Below the pieces are notes generated by a model. The model did no database searches, had not been told where the DNA came from, and saw only the letters and a list, made by a program, of their open reading frames with translations. From Streptomyces sp. CCM_MD2014 (GTDB taxonomy: Bacteria; Actinomycetota; Actinomycetes; Streptomycetales; Streptomycetaceae), in the NCBI RefSeq assembly GCF_000772045.1, contig NZ_CP009754.1, positions 620,001 through 684,000 on the forward strand: DNA of 64,000 nt. Reading direction: 5' to 3'. A program made the translations under genes and the position numbers. The stretch's first letter is position 1. Each line of letters opens with the position of its first letter. This document shows positions 28,009 to 36,540 of the stretch, piece after piece.

Positions 28009-29622
28009 TCAGCGAGCGGCGACGTTGTCCGCGACCCCGGTCTCGGGGGCTGCCTCGGCGCCGGGCTGACGGGGTGCGGTGTTCTTCGGGCCGCGCAAGG
28101 CGACGTAGACGAGCAGCACGGCCATGACGGCGGCGCCGACCCACATGGACTGCTGCCAACCGTCGACGAAGGATTGCCGCGCGGCGTGGATCAGATCCTG
28201 GGCGTGGCCTCCGGTGGTGGGCGCGACCTCTATGGCGTTGGCGATGCCCTCGCGTGCGGTGTCCGCGGCCCCGTCGGGGATGCCGTCGAGCTTGCCGTCG
28301 ATGGCGCCGCGGTAACCGCCGGCCAGGAGCGCGCCGAGCATCGCGACGCCGAGAGCGGTGCCGAACTCGCGGGTGACGTCGTTGAGCGCGGAGGCAACGC
28401 CCTGCTTCGCGCGGGGCAGGGAGCCGGTGATGGCTTCGGTGGAGGGCGTCATCGACAGGCCCATGCCGGCACCCATGACGATCATGCCGGCCAGGATGGA
28501 CGGGTAGCCGCCGTCCACGGACACGAACAGCGCCATCAGCGCCAGGCCGAGCGCGGACAGGGCGACGCCCACCGTCATGGTGGAGCGGGCACCGATTCCG
28601 GCGGCCACCTTGGGGGCCAGGCCCGAGCCCGTCATCATCATGACGGCCATCGGCATCAGCGCCACGGTCGACAGCAGCCCCGACATGCCGAGCACGGCCT
28701 GGAAGAACGGGAAGAGGACCACGGCGATACCGGCCTGGACACCGAAGACGACCAGCAAGGTGATCGAGCCGCCGGCCAGGCCCCGCTCACGGAACAGGCG
28801 TACGTCCAGCAGCGAGGCATCGCGGCGGCGCAGCTCCCAGACCACGAAGGCGATGGCGGCGGCGACGCCGACGGCCAGGCTGACCAGCGTGATGGGGGCG
28901 GTCCAGCCGCGCTCGGGGCCTTCCTGCAGGACGAAGATGAGACCGGTCACGGCGACGACGGAGAGCAGCGCGCCGATGGTGTCGAAGGAATGGGCGGAGC
29001 GTTCGCGGGAGTTGGGAACCGACTTCAGTGTCATCACCAGCGCGACGGCCCCCAGGACCACGGGCAGCACGAACAGCCAGCGCCAGTCGGCGACGTCGAC
29101 CAGCAGGGCGGACAGGAACATCCCCACGATGCCACCGCCTCCGGCGACACCGGTCCACACACCGATGGCCTTGCCGCGTTCCTCCTCGGGGAAGCTGGAG
29201 GTGATGACGGCCAGGGTGACCGGCATGATCATCGCGGCGCTGACGCCGGCGGCCACCCGGGCCGCGATCATCGTCCCGGCCGTCGGGGCGAGCCCCGCGA
29301 CGACGCTGGCGGCGCCGAAGACGACCAACCCCGCGATCAGCATGGGCTTGCGGCCCAGGCGATCACCGATGGCGCCGAGTGGCAGCAACAGCGCGGCCAG
29401 GGCGAGGGTGTAGCTGTTGATCATCCACAGGACGGCGGTCTGCGAGGCGCCGAACTCGACGGCCAGGTGGGTCTGGGCGACGCTCAGCCCCGACACCGAG
29501 GCGATGACGGCCATCAACGCGATCGAGACGGTGATCAGGATCGCGCGCAGCTGACGTGCATCCGGCGCGCCCTCGTCGCCGGCCGGCGTGGCCGCCGCCT
29601 GATGAGGCTGATGAGTACTCAT
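28009..29622 (-). CDS. MFS multidrug exporter, DHA2 (14-helix) family
   Basis: A 537-residue drug:proton antiporter. Family motifs: LAVEFGASQTAVLWMINSYT, GAIGDRLGRKPMLIAGL (motif A), and the antiporter motif C-like GVWTGVAGGGGIVGMFLSAL, then W-R-W-L-F-V. About 14 helices are predicted by eye. It exports hydrophobic compounds or a metabolite; no substrate can be named. ATG at 29622 has AAGGAC before it. The gene lies 133 nt after the dithiol oxidoreductase on the same strand. Confidence 0.9.
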   Translation of the reverse strand: MSTHQPHQAAATPAGDEGAPDARQLRAILITVSIALMAVIASVSGLSVAQTHLAVEFGASQTAVLWMINSYTLALAALLLPLGAIGDRLGRKPMLIAGLVVFGAASVVAGLAPTAGTMIAARVAAGVSAAMIMPVTLAVITSSFPEEERGKAIGVWTGVAGGGGIVGMFLSALLVDVADWRWLFVLPVVLGAVALVMTLKSVPNSRERSAHSFDTIGALLSVVAVTGLIFVLQEGPERGWTAPITLVSLAVGVAAAIAFVVWELRRRDASLLDVRLFRERGLAGGSITLLVVFGVQAGIAVVLFPFFQAVLGMSGLLSTVALMPMAVMMMTGSGLAPKVAAGIGARSTMTVGVALSALGLALMALFVSVDGGYPSILAGMIVMGAGMGLSMTPSTEAITGSLPRAKQGVASALNDVTREFGTALGVAMLGALLAGGYRGAIDGKLDGIPDGAADTAREGIANAIEVAPTTGGHAQDLIHAARQSFVDGWQQSMWVGAAVMAVLLVYVALRGPKNTAPRQPGAEAAPETGVADNVAAR

Positions 29623-29755
29623 GGTGTCCTTCCGAAAGGGCATGCGGAATCAGCGCCGGGACAAGACCGGTCGCCGGTTGGGTGAGACAGGGACTTGCTC
29701 ATCGCGCGGACCGCTCGATGGCGGCCGCGCGGTTGTTCAGCGGCGGGCGTACGTG

Positions 29756-30763
29756 TCAGCCGGTGGCCCTCTGTGCGGCGGCGAGCGCGGCGTCGGTGTC
29801 CGCCGCGGCCAGCATCGCGTTGATGTGGGAGGCGGCCAGGGCTCCGGCCGCCGCGGAGGCGCCGACCTGGGCGGCGAGGTCGGTGGCGTTGCCCGCCACC
29901 CACACACCCGGGATCTCGGTGGTACCGGCCGTGGCGGAGGCGAAGCGGCGGCCCATGTTGTCCGGCAGGTCCTCCATGGGCAGTTTCAGCCCGTCCAGGC
30001 CCTCAGTGCGGGCCTCCATCCTTGTGGTGACGGCCAGGACCCGCCGCTCGACGAGGGTGCCGTCGGTCAGGCGGACACCCACGAGGGCACCGTCGGTGTC
30101 GTTGACGACTTCCCTCACGTCGGTCTCGACGACGCGGATGCCCCGGGCGGCGAAGCGGGCGAGGGTCTCGGAGTCCGGTTCGGTGCCGCGGGCGAAGTAG
30201 ATCAGGTCGTCCGTCAGCTGGCGGAACAGCCAGGCGTGGTGAACGGAGAGAGGGCCGGTGGCGAGGATGCCGATGGGCTCGTCGCGCACCTCGTAGCCGT
30301 GGCAGTAGGGGCAGTGCACCACGCTGTGGCCCCAGTGCTCGGCCAGGCCGGGCACCTCGGGCAGCACATCGCGCAGGCCGCTGGCCACCAGCACACGGCG
30401 GGCCGTCAGCGCCCGGCCGTCGGCCAGAGTGACGGCGAACCGCAGATCGCCGTCCGCCGACGGGGCGGCGGGTTCCGCCGCGGCCACCTCTCCGAAGACG
30501 ATCCGGCCGCCGTACTGGCGTACCTGCTCGCGTCCGCGTCCCAGGATCTCGGACGGCGGGGTGCCGTCCAGAACGATGAAGCCGTGCATGGCGGCGGCGG
30601 GGGCGTTGCGCGGGGTGCCGCTGTCGATCACGATGACCGAGCGGCGCGAGCGGGCCAGCATCAGCGCGCCGTTCAGGCCCGCGGCGCCGCCGCCGATCAC
30701 GACGACGTCCACGGTCTCGGCGGGCATTTCGTCGCTGTCGTGGCGGGGAGTCTGCGCAGACAT
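29756..30763 (-). CDS. FAD/NAD(P) dithiol oxidoreductase with CPYC motif
   Basis: A 335-residue thioredoxin-reductase-fold flavoprotein. FAD-binding VVVIGGGAAGLNGALMLARS lies at about residues 20-39, the redox pair in VVHCPYCHGYEV, and the second FAD block in IPGVWVAGNATD. The CPYCHGYE form is typical of the GliT/HlmI-like dithiol oxidases and their relatives rather than classical TrxB (CATC). Either could be the role. Start is MSAQTP (30763) with AAAGGG 7 nt upstream. Divergent from an XRE-cupin regulator; the DHA2 exporter follows. Confidence 0.85.
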   Translation of the reverse strand: MSAQTPRHDSDEMPAETVDVVVIGGGAAGLNGALMLARSRRSVIVIDSGTPRNAPAAAMHGFIVLDGTPPSEILGRGREQVRQYGGRIVFGEVAAAEPAAPSADGDLRFAVTLADGRALTARRVLVASGLRDVLPEVPGLAEHWGHSVVHCPYCHGYEVRDEPIGILATGPLSVHHAWLFRQLTDDLIYFARGTEPDSETLARFAARGIRVVETDVREVVNDTDGALVGVRLTDGTLVERRVLAVTTRMEARTEGLDGLKLPMEDLPDNMGRRFASATAGTTEIPGVWVAGNATDLAAQVGASAAAGALAASHINAMLAAADTDAALAAAQRATG

Positions 30764-30823
30764 GTCGTGCCCTTTCGTCGTACCCGGCCCCGTGGGCCGG
30801 ACCATCTGCGTTCGACGTTAAGC

Positions 30824-30853
30824 GCATGTTGCACCATGGGCATACCATGTTGC
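30824..30853. promoter_or_regulatory. Repeat pair in the oxidoreductase/XRE divergent promoter
   Basis: CATGTTGC occurs at 30825-30832 and 30846-30853, 21 bp apart, two helical turns, flanking CCATGGGCAT. The second copy ends 2 nt before the regulator's ATG. Likely the autoregulatory operator of the XRE-cupin protein. Confidence 0.45.
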
Positions 30854-30855
30854 TT

Positions 30856-31470
30856 ATGACGCAAGAAGATGGGCAGCTGGACAGCCTCGTACGCAAACGG
30901 ATCCGCGCACTGCGCGTCGCGCAGGGCTGGTCCCTGGAGGAACTGGCTGGCCGGGCCAACCTCAGCCAGTCCTCACTGAGCCGCATCGAGAACGGTCAGC
31001 GCCGCCTCGCCCTGGACCAGCTCGTCACCCTCGCCCGCGCCCTGGACACCACCTTGGACCAGCTCGTGGAGAACGCCGCCGACGACGTCGTCATCAGCCC
31101 GATGATCGACGGCGCCCACGGGGTGATGCGCTGGCCCGTGAAGGGCGACCCCGGCATGACCGTGATGCGCCAGCGGATGACCGACCCGCCGCCCGACAAC
31201 CCGGCCCGCATGCGCGCCCACCCCGGCCGCGAATGGCTCGTCGTACTGTCCGGCACCGCCGTCCTCATGCTCGGCCACCGGCGCTTTCGTATCGAAACCA
31301 ACCAGGCCGCCGAGTTCCCCACCATGATGCCGCACGCCATCGGCGCCGAGGGCGGTCCCTGCGAGATCCTGGGCATCTTCGACCGCGACGCCCGCCGCGG
31401 CCACCAGAAGGACACCGACACCGACGACTCCGAAGCCGACCGCCCCGGCACCCAGGCCCCCTGCGCGTAG
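30856..31470 (+). CDS. XRE-family regulator with C-terminal cupin sensor
   Basis: A 204-residue regulator: helix-turn-helix at residues about 13-65 (KRIRALRVAQGWSLEELAGR, then ANLSQSSLSRIENGQRRLAL) and a small cupin domain with AHPGREWLVVLSGTAVLMLG and PTMMPHAIGAEGGP. Such proteins sense a small ligand through the cupin. The ATG at 30856 is preferred; ATGs at 30826 and 30847 lie inside the CATGTTGC repeats that look like an operator. It is divergent from the oxidoreductase-exporter genes, which it probably controls. Confidence 0.85.
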   Translation: MTQEDGQLDSLVRKRIRALRVAQGWSLEELAGRANLSQSSLSRIENGQRRLALDQLVTLARALDTTLDQLVENAADDVVISPMIDGAHGVMRWPVKGDPGMTVMRQRMTDPPPDNPARMRAHPGREWLVVLSGTAVLMLGHRRFRIETNQAAEFPTMMPHAIGAEGGPCEILGIFDRDARRGHQKDTDTDDSEADRPGTQAPCA

Positions 31471-31600
31471 CGGGCCGTGGCCGGGCGGGAGGCCCCGGCA
31501 AGGCGGGCGGCCTTGCGCGCCGGGCAGTGCGCCGAACGAACTTCTTGCTTCCTACGCAACGAGTCGTGCGGGACGAGCATGGCCAGCTTACGGTGAAGTC

Positions 31601-32494
31601 ATGACCCACACTCATCAGCACACCCCCCACCACGGCCACGGCGGTCACCACCCCGGTCACGGCCGGGGCGGACACCACGAGGGCGGCAACGGCGGCCAGG
31701 CAGAGCTCCTCGACCTGGACGCCGAGGTGCTCGCCGAGCACCTCGCGTCGATCACCGCCTGGCTGCCGCTGGAGGACGAGCCGCGCCACATCGCGGACCT
31801 GGGCTGCGGCACCGGAGCGGGAACCTTCGCCCTCCTCGAACGCTTCCCCGACGCGCGCGTCACCGCCGTCGACACCTCCGCCGAGCACCTGAAGCTCCTA
31901 CGCGAGAAGGCGTGCGCCCGCGGCATCCAGGAGCGCGTACGGACCGTGCAGGCCGACCTCGACCACAGCGACTGGCCCGACCTCGGCCGACCGGACCTGG
32001 TGTGGGCCTCGGCCTCGATGCACCACATGGCCGACCCCGGCCGCGCCCTGCGTATCGTCCGCGAACTGATCTCCCCCGGCGGCCTGTTGGCCGTCGTCGA
32101 GCTCGCCGGCGTCCCCCGCTTCCTGCCCGCCCACGCCCCGGCGAACCGGCCCGGCCTCGAAGAGCGCGCCCATGCCGCGACCAACAGCTTCCACGCCGAG
32201 CGCGTTCCGCACCGCGGCGCCGGCTGGGGCCCGATGCTGACCGCCGCCGGCTTCACCGTCGAGGACGAACGCACCCTCACCGTCAGCGTCGCAGGGGCGC
32301 GCAGCGAAGCGGTCGGCCGCTACGCCTACGGCGTTCTGCAGCGCGTCCGCAGCGTCGCTGCCCCCGCTCTCGGCCCCGAGGACCTCGCCGCGCTGGACGA
32401 GCTCCTGGACACCGGCAGCCCGAACAGCCTGCTGCTCCGCGAGGACCTTGCCCTGCGCACCGAGCGCACGGTGTGGGCCGCCCGCCGTGCCTGA
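31601..32494 (+). CDS. Class I SAM-dependent methyltransferase with His-rich N-terminus
   Basis: A 297-residue methyltransferase. SAM motif I is HIADLGCGTGAGTFALLERF, followed by VTAVDTSAEHLKLLREK and PDLVWASASMHHMADPGRAL. The first 27 residues are about 40% histidine (THTHQHTPHHGHGGHHPGHG), a likely metal-binding or disordered tail. The substrate is unknown. It follows the XRE gene by 130 nt. A TACGGT at 31589-31594 lies 6 nt before the ATG, suggesting a leaderless transcript of its own. Confidence 0.87.
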   Translation: MTHTHQHTPHHGHGGHHPGHGRGGHHEGGNGGQAELLDLDAEVLAEHLASITAWLPLEDEPRHIADLGCGTGAGTFALLERFPDARVTAVDTSAEHLKLLREKACARGIQERVRTVQADLDHSDWPDLGRPDLVWASASMHHMADPGRALRIVRELISPGGLLAVVELAGVPRFLPAHAPANRPGLEERAHAATNSFHAERVPHRGAGWGPMLTAAGFTVEDERTLTVSVAGARSEAVGRYAYGVLQRVRSVAAPALGPEDLAALDELLDTGSPNSLLLREDLALRTERTVWAARRA

Positions 32495-32715
32495 CGCCCG
32501 GCCAGGTGCGACGGTTCGGGCCGGGGATGCCGACGTCCTCCGGAAACACCACCATCTCGTGGTCGCTGCAGGCGGTCCCGAACCGCCTTCCGGCACCGGC
32601 ATCGCACGCTCACGCGCCGGCCCCCCGGTCAGGGCGCCCGTGCACCACGAAGGCGGCGCGAACGGCCCGGCCTACTTCCGCCCCACGGCCGCCGAAGACG
32701 ACGAGTATCAGCAGG

Positions 32716-33681
32716 TCAGCGCACCCTTCCCCGCGGCTTCAACGGCACCGGCGGCAGTTCCGGTGCAGGCAGTGGCGCCCCGTCGTACCCCTTCACCTCG
32801 CCGAACCGGGAGCCTTCCATCCAGTCCCGCCGGGCCTGGACGATCTCCTCCTGGGAGCGCCCGATCCAGTTCCAGAACATGATCAGCTCCTCCTCGAACG
32901 GCTCGCCGCCCAGGAGCATCAGGCCCGCGTCCGAGTCGGCCCGCAGGGGAAGTTCGTCGCGGCCGCAGCCGAGGTAGAGCATCGAGCCCGGCACCAGGGG
33001 CACCCCGTCGACGTGGGCCTCGCCGCTCATGGCCAGTACGGCGTACTCGAAGTCCCGCTCCAGCGGCAGGCGTACGTCCGTGCCGGCGGCGAGGGTCAGG
33101 TCGGCGCCGACGAGCGGGGTGTAGGTCGTCCCCGGCGAGGTGGCCGTGTCGAGGGTGCCCATGAGGACGGTGGCCGTCAGGCCCGGGGCCGTGACCCGGG
33201 GCAGCTCCGCGTGGAACTCGAAGTGCGGGTCGGTGTGGCGGTGGGTGTCGGGCAGGGCCACCCACAGCTGGGCACCGTGCAGCAGGCGGGCGTGGGAGCG
33301 CGGGCTCTCCTCCGAGTGGCTGATCGCGCGACCGGAGGTCATCAGGCCCAGCTGGCGCGGGCGGATGGTCTGCAGGCTGCCGGTGGAGTCGCGGTGCAGC
33401 ACCTCGCCCTCGTGCAGCCAGCTCACCGTCTGCAGACCCATGTGGGGATGCGGGGGCACCTGCATGCCGGGCTCGTCGGCAATGTCGTCGGGACCGTAGT
33501 GGTCGACGAAGCACCAGGCGCCGACCATGCGCCTGCCCAGGTTGGGCAGCAGACGGCGGACCTCGGTGGACTCGCCGAGCTTGACGTTGCGAGGGCTGAG
33601 GAGTTCACGCACGGGCTCCGCCACCACGAAGCCGCGGCCGCCGCACAGGCTGGGAACCGCATCCCGGTCAAGGTTGCTCAT
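32716..33681 (-). CDS. Pirin-family bicupin protein
   Basis: A 321-residue pirin. The N-terminal cupin has VDHYGPDDIADEPGMQVPPH and PHMGLQTVSWLHEGEVLHRD with the metal-binding His/His/Glu pattern; the C-terminal half has the pirin C domain (LPLERDFEYAVLAMSGEAHV, GGEPFEEELIMFWN). Bacterial pirins include quercetinase-like enzymes and redox-sensitive regulators. Start at MSNLDRD (33681): TACGTT lies about 7 nt before it on the coding strand, compatible with leaderless expression. Confidence 0.9.
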   Translation of the reverse strand: MSNLDRDAVPSLCGGRGFVVAEPVRELLSPRNVKLGESTEVRRLLPNLGRRMVGAWCFVDHYGPDDIADEPGMQVPPHPHMGLQTVSWLHEGEVLHRDSTGSLQTIRPRQLGLMTSGRAISHSEESPRSHARLLHGAQLWVALPDTHRHTDPHFEFHAELPRVTAPGLTATVLMGTLDTATSPGTTYTPLVGADLTLAAGTDVRLPLERDFEYAVLAMSGEAHVDGVPLVPGSMLYLGCGRDELPLRADSDAGLMLLGGEPFEEELIMFWNWIGRSQEEIVQARRDWMEGSRFGEVKGYDGAPLPAPELPPVPLKPRGRVR

Positions 33682-33844
33682 GCCGCACAACGTAGCCCCC
33701 GCGCGGCCCTCCGTGCGACGCGGTCCCCGAGGCGTCACCGTGGCGGGCGACGCGGGACCCGTCGGCGGCGGGATCAGGCGGCGAAAGCAGGTAGTGGAAT
33801 GTTCAACCGTGTGGCGTGGTTCAGTGGGTCGAAGGAGGTCTCAC

Positions 33845-34192
33845 GTGGACACGACGTACTACGACCACGGAACGCCGGCGGAGCGCTGGGAGCGCGCGCG
33901 GATGTTCTTCGACGCCAAGGACTACGCCGCCGCGGCCCGCGTCCTGGACCGTCTGGTCGCCGAGGTGCCCGAGCAGACCGGTCCGCGGCTGCTGCTGGCG
34001 CGTTCCTACTACCACTCGGCCCAGCTGCGGCGGGCTGAGGCGGAGCTGCGGATCGTCGTCGAGCGCGATCCGGTCGAGCAGTACGCCCGGCTGATGCTGG
34101 GCCGTACCCTCGAGCGGCAGGGGCGGCAGGAGGAGGCCGACGCACAGTTGCGGATCGCCTCCGCCCTCGCGGGTGACTTCGCCGAGCTCTGA
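33845..34192 (+). CDS. Small tetratricopeptide-repeat protein
   Basis: A 115-residue soluble helical protein with three TPR-like pairs: AERWERARMFFDAKDYAAAA, LLARSYYHSAQLRRAEAELR and ARLMLGRTLERQGRQEEADA. TPRs mediate protein contacts; the partner is unknown. GTG start at 33845 with GAAGGAGG a few bases upstream. Divergent from pirin, 74 nt before peptide deformylase. Confidence 0.85.
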   Translation: MDTTYYDHGTPAERWERARMFFDAKDYAAAARVLDRLVAEVPEQTGPRLLLARSYYHSAQLRRAEAELRIVVERDPVEQYARLMLGRTLERQGRQEEADAQLRIASALAGDFAEL

Positions 34193-34266
34193 GCGGGGAC
34201 GACGCACACGGGCCCGTGCCGGGCGTTCCCGGCGGCGGGCCCGTGGCGCCGTGGCATCCTGGCGCG

Positions 34267-34935
34267 ATGGGAACCGCGATGGGAACTCCGAGTGATGGTG
34301 CCCCGCTTGCCGAGCGGGTCGAGGAACTGCTCGCCGTCGGCGGCCCGTTGCCGATCGTCGCGGCCGGGGATCCGGTCCTGCGGCGCGCGGCCGAGCCGTA
34401 CGAGGGGCAGTTGGCGCCCGCGCTCCTGGCGCGGTTCGTCGAGGCGCTCCGGCTGACCATGCACGCGGCGCCGGGTGTGGGCCTGGCCGCGCCGCAGGTC
34501 GGGGTGGGTCTCAGGATCGCGGTGATCGAGGATCCGGCGCCGGTGCCGGACGAGGTGCGGGTGGCGCGGGGGCGGGTGCCGCAGCCGTTCCGGGTGCTGG
34601 TCAATCCGTCGTACGAGCCCGTCGGCGCCGGGCGGGCCGCGTTCTTCGAGGGGTGTCTGAGCGTGCCGGGCTGGCAGGCGGTGGTGGCGCGCCACGCCGA
34701 GGTGCGGCTGCGGGCACGGGACGAGCACGGGCGGGCGGTGGACGAGGTGTTCGCGGGCTGGCCGGCCCGGATCGTGCAGCACGAGACGGATCATCTCGAC
34801 GGCATCTTGTACCTCGACCGGGCCGAACTGCGCTCGCTGGCCTCGAACGCGGCGATGGCGGACCTGTGGGCCCAGCCGACGCCGGAGCGGGCGGCGTCGG
34901 CGCTGGGGTTCGAGCTGCCCGGCCCGGCGGCCTGA
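34267..34935 (+). CDS. def: Peptide deformylase
   Basis: A 222-residue peptide deformylase with all three motifs: GVGLAAPQVG (motif 1), EGCLSVPGW (motif 2, metal-binding Cys) and QHETDHLDG (motif 3, two metal-binding His and catalytic Glu). It removes the formyl group from nascent N-terminal Met. The N-terminal extension and the DEVRVARGRVP insert are common in actinobacterial versions; Streptomyces carries several copies. ATG at 34267 is chosen over the one at 34279; neither has a clear ribosome site. Confidence 0.93.
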   Translation: MGTAMGTPSDGAPLAERVEELLAVGGPLPIVAAGDPVLRRAAEPYEGQLAPALLARFVEALRLTMHAAPGVGLAAPQVGVGLRIAVIEDPAPVPDEVRVARGRVPQPFRVLVNPSYEPVGAGRAAFFEGCLSVPGWQAVVARHAEVRLRARDEHGRAVDEVFAGWPARIVQHETDHLDGILYLDRAELRSLASNAAMADLWAQPTPERAASALGFELPGPAA

Positions 34936-34986
34936 CCGGCCGCCGGGCCCGCGCTCGCGCTCGCGCGACAGCTCGCCTCCAGTCCG

Positions 34987-36420
34987 TCAGCTGTCCCGGT
35001 ACGTCTCCAGGAGCCTGAGCCACACCTCGCTGATCGTCGGATACGACGGGACCGCGTGCCACAGGCGGCTGACCGGGACCCGGCCGGCGACGGCAATCGT
35101 CGCGGAGTGGATCAGCTCGCCGACGCCGGGTCCGACGAAGGTGACACCGCGCACGATCTCGTCCTCCAGGTCGACCACCATGCGGGCGCGGCCCCGGTAG
35201 CCGTCGCCGTACAGGCTGGAGCCCGCCACCGCGATGGGGACGTCGACGGCGCGGACGCGGTGTCCGGCCTGCTCGGCCTCGGCGAGGGTCAGGCCGACGG
35301 AGGCGGCCTCGGGGTCGGTGAACACCACCTGGGGCACGGCGTCGTGGTCGGCGGTCGCGGCGTGCGCGCCCCACGGGTCGGACTCCAGGATCGGCACCCC
35401 GGAGGCGCGGGCCGCGATCGCGGCGCCCGCGATGCGCGCCTGGTACTTGCCCTGGTGGGTGAGGAGGGCGCGGTGGTTGACGTCGCCGACGGCGTAGAGC
35501 CAGTCGTGGCCCGTCACGCGGAGGCTGTCGTCGACCGGCAGCCAGGAGCCCGGCTCGAGGCCGACGGTCTCCAGGCCGATGTCGCCGGTGCGGGGGGTCC
35601 GGCCGGTGGCGAAGAGGATCTCGTCGGCCTCCAGGCGGTCGCCGGTGTCGGTGACGGCGACGACGGTGCCGCCCTCGCGGGTGACGGACTCGACGGAGAC
35701 GCCGGTGCGGATGTCCACGCCGGCCTCGGTGAGCGCCTCGGCGACCAGTTCCCCGGCGAATGGCTCCATGCGGGCGAGCAGGCCGCCGTCGCCGCGCACC
35801 AGCATCGTCACCCGGGAGCCGAGGGCCTGCCAGGCGGTGGCCATCTCGACGGCGACGACCCCGCCGCCGACGACGAGGAGGCGACCGGGCGCGCTCTCGG
35901 CGCTGGTGGCCTCGCGGCTGGTCCAGGGGCGCACCTCGGCGAGTCCGGGCAGCGGGGGCAGGGCGGCGGCGCTGCCGGTGCAGACGGCGACGGCGTGGCG
36001 GGCGGTCAGGGTCCGGCGGGTGCCGTCGGGAGCGGCCACCTCGACCGTGCGCGGTCCGGCGAGCCGGCCCTGGCCGCGGTACAGGTCGGCGCCGATGCCC
36101 TCGACCCACTGAACCTGGCCGTCGTCCTTCCAGTGCGAGGTGAACTCGTCGCGACGGGCGAGGACGGCCCGGGCGTCGAGGGGGTCCCGGACGGCCTCGG
36201 CCAGGCCGGGCAGGCGTCGGGCGTCGGCGCGGGCGATGACCGGGCGCAGCAGCGCCTTGCTGGGCATGCAGGCCCAGTAGGAGCACTCGCCGCCGACCAG
36301 TTCGCTCTCCACGATCGCCGTGGACAGCCCGGCCGCGCGGGTGCGGTCGGCGACGTTCTCGCCGACGGGGCCCGCGCCGATCACGACGACGTCGTACACG
36401 AGGGAATCCGATTGCGTCAT
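34987..36420 (-). CDS. Pyridine nucleotide-disulfide oxidoreductase (Lpd/mercuric reductase-like)
   Basis: A 477-residue class I flavoprotein disulfide reductase. FAD site VVVIGAGPVGENVADRTRAA, redox pair GGECSYWACMPSKAL (C-x4-C), NAD(P) site RLLVVGGGVVAVEMATAWQA, second FAD site LYAVGDVNHRALLTHQGKYQ and a C-terminal dimer domain. The usual C-terminal His-x4-Glu acid/base of lipoamide dehydrogenase appears altered (LWHAVPSYPTISEVWLRLL), so the natural substrate is open. It is divergent from a thioredoxin gene with a SigR-type promoter, which points to thiol homeostasis. Confidence 0.88.
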   Translation of the reverse strand: MTQSDSLVYDVVVIGAGPVGENVADRTRAAGLSTAIVESELVGGECSYWACMPSKALLRPVIARADARRLPGLAEAVRDPLDARAVLARRDEFTSHWKDDGQVQWVEGIGADLYRGQGRLAGPRTVEVAAPDGTRRTLTARHAVAVCTGSAAALPPLPGLAEVRPWTSREATSAESAPGRLLVVGGGVVAVEMATAWQALGSRVTMLVRGDGGLLARMEPFAGELVAEALTEAGVDIRTGVSVESVTREGGTVVAVTDTGDRLEADEILFATGRTPRTGDIGLETVGLEPGSWLPVDDSLRVTGHDWLYAVGDVNHRALLTHQGKYQARIAGAAIAARASGVPILESDPWGAHAATADHDAVPQVVFTDPEAASVGLTLAEAEQAGHRVRAVDVPIAVAGSSLYGDGYRGRARMVVDLEDEIVRGVTFVGPGVGELIHSATIAVAGRVPVSRLWHAVPSYPTISEVWLRLLETYRDS

Positions 36421-36470
36421 GAGGTCAGTCTGGTGGGTGGTGTGCGACGTGGCCACATGGGTACGTGCGC

Positions 36471-36496
36471 GGAATACCCACCCGGTCGGCAGTGTT
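36471..36496 (+). promoter_or_regulatory. SigR-type promoter of the thioredoxin gene
   Basis: GGAAT at 36471-36475, exactly 18 nt, then GTT at 36494-36496. This is the consensus of the disulfide-stress sigma factor SigR of Streptomyces. It places the start about 40 nt before the thioredoxin ATG. Confidence 0.8.
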
Positions 36497-36540
36497 GTGC
36501 CGACGGCTACTCCCCCGAAACCAGGAAGAGGGAATACCTC

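Noticed and set aside
34201..34266. Longer start for the peptide deformylase at 34216
   Set aside because: The extra residues (Gly/Pro-rich) do not look like the family and no ribosome site precedes them.
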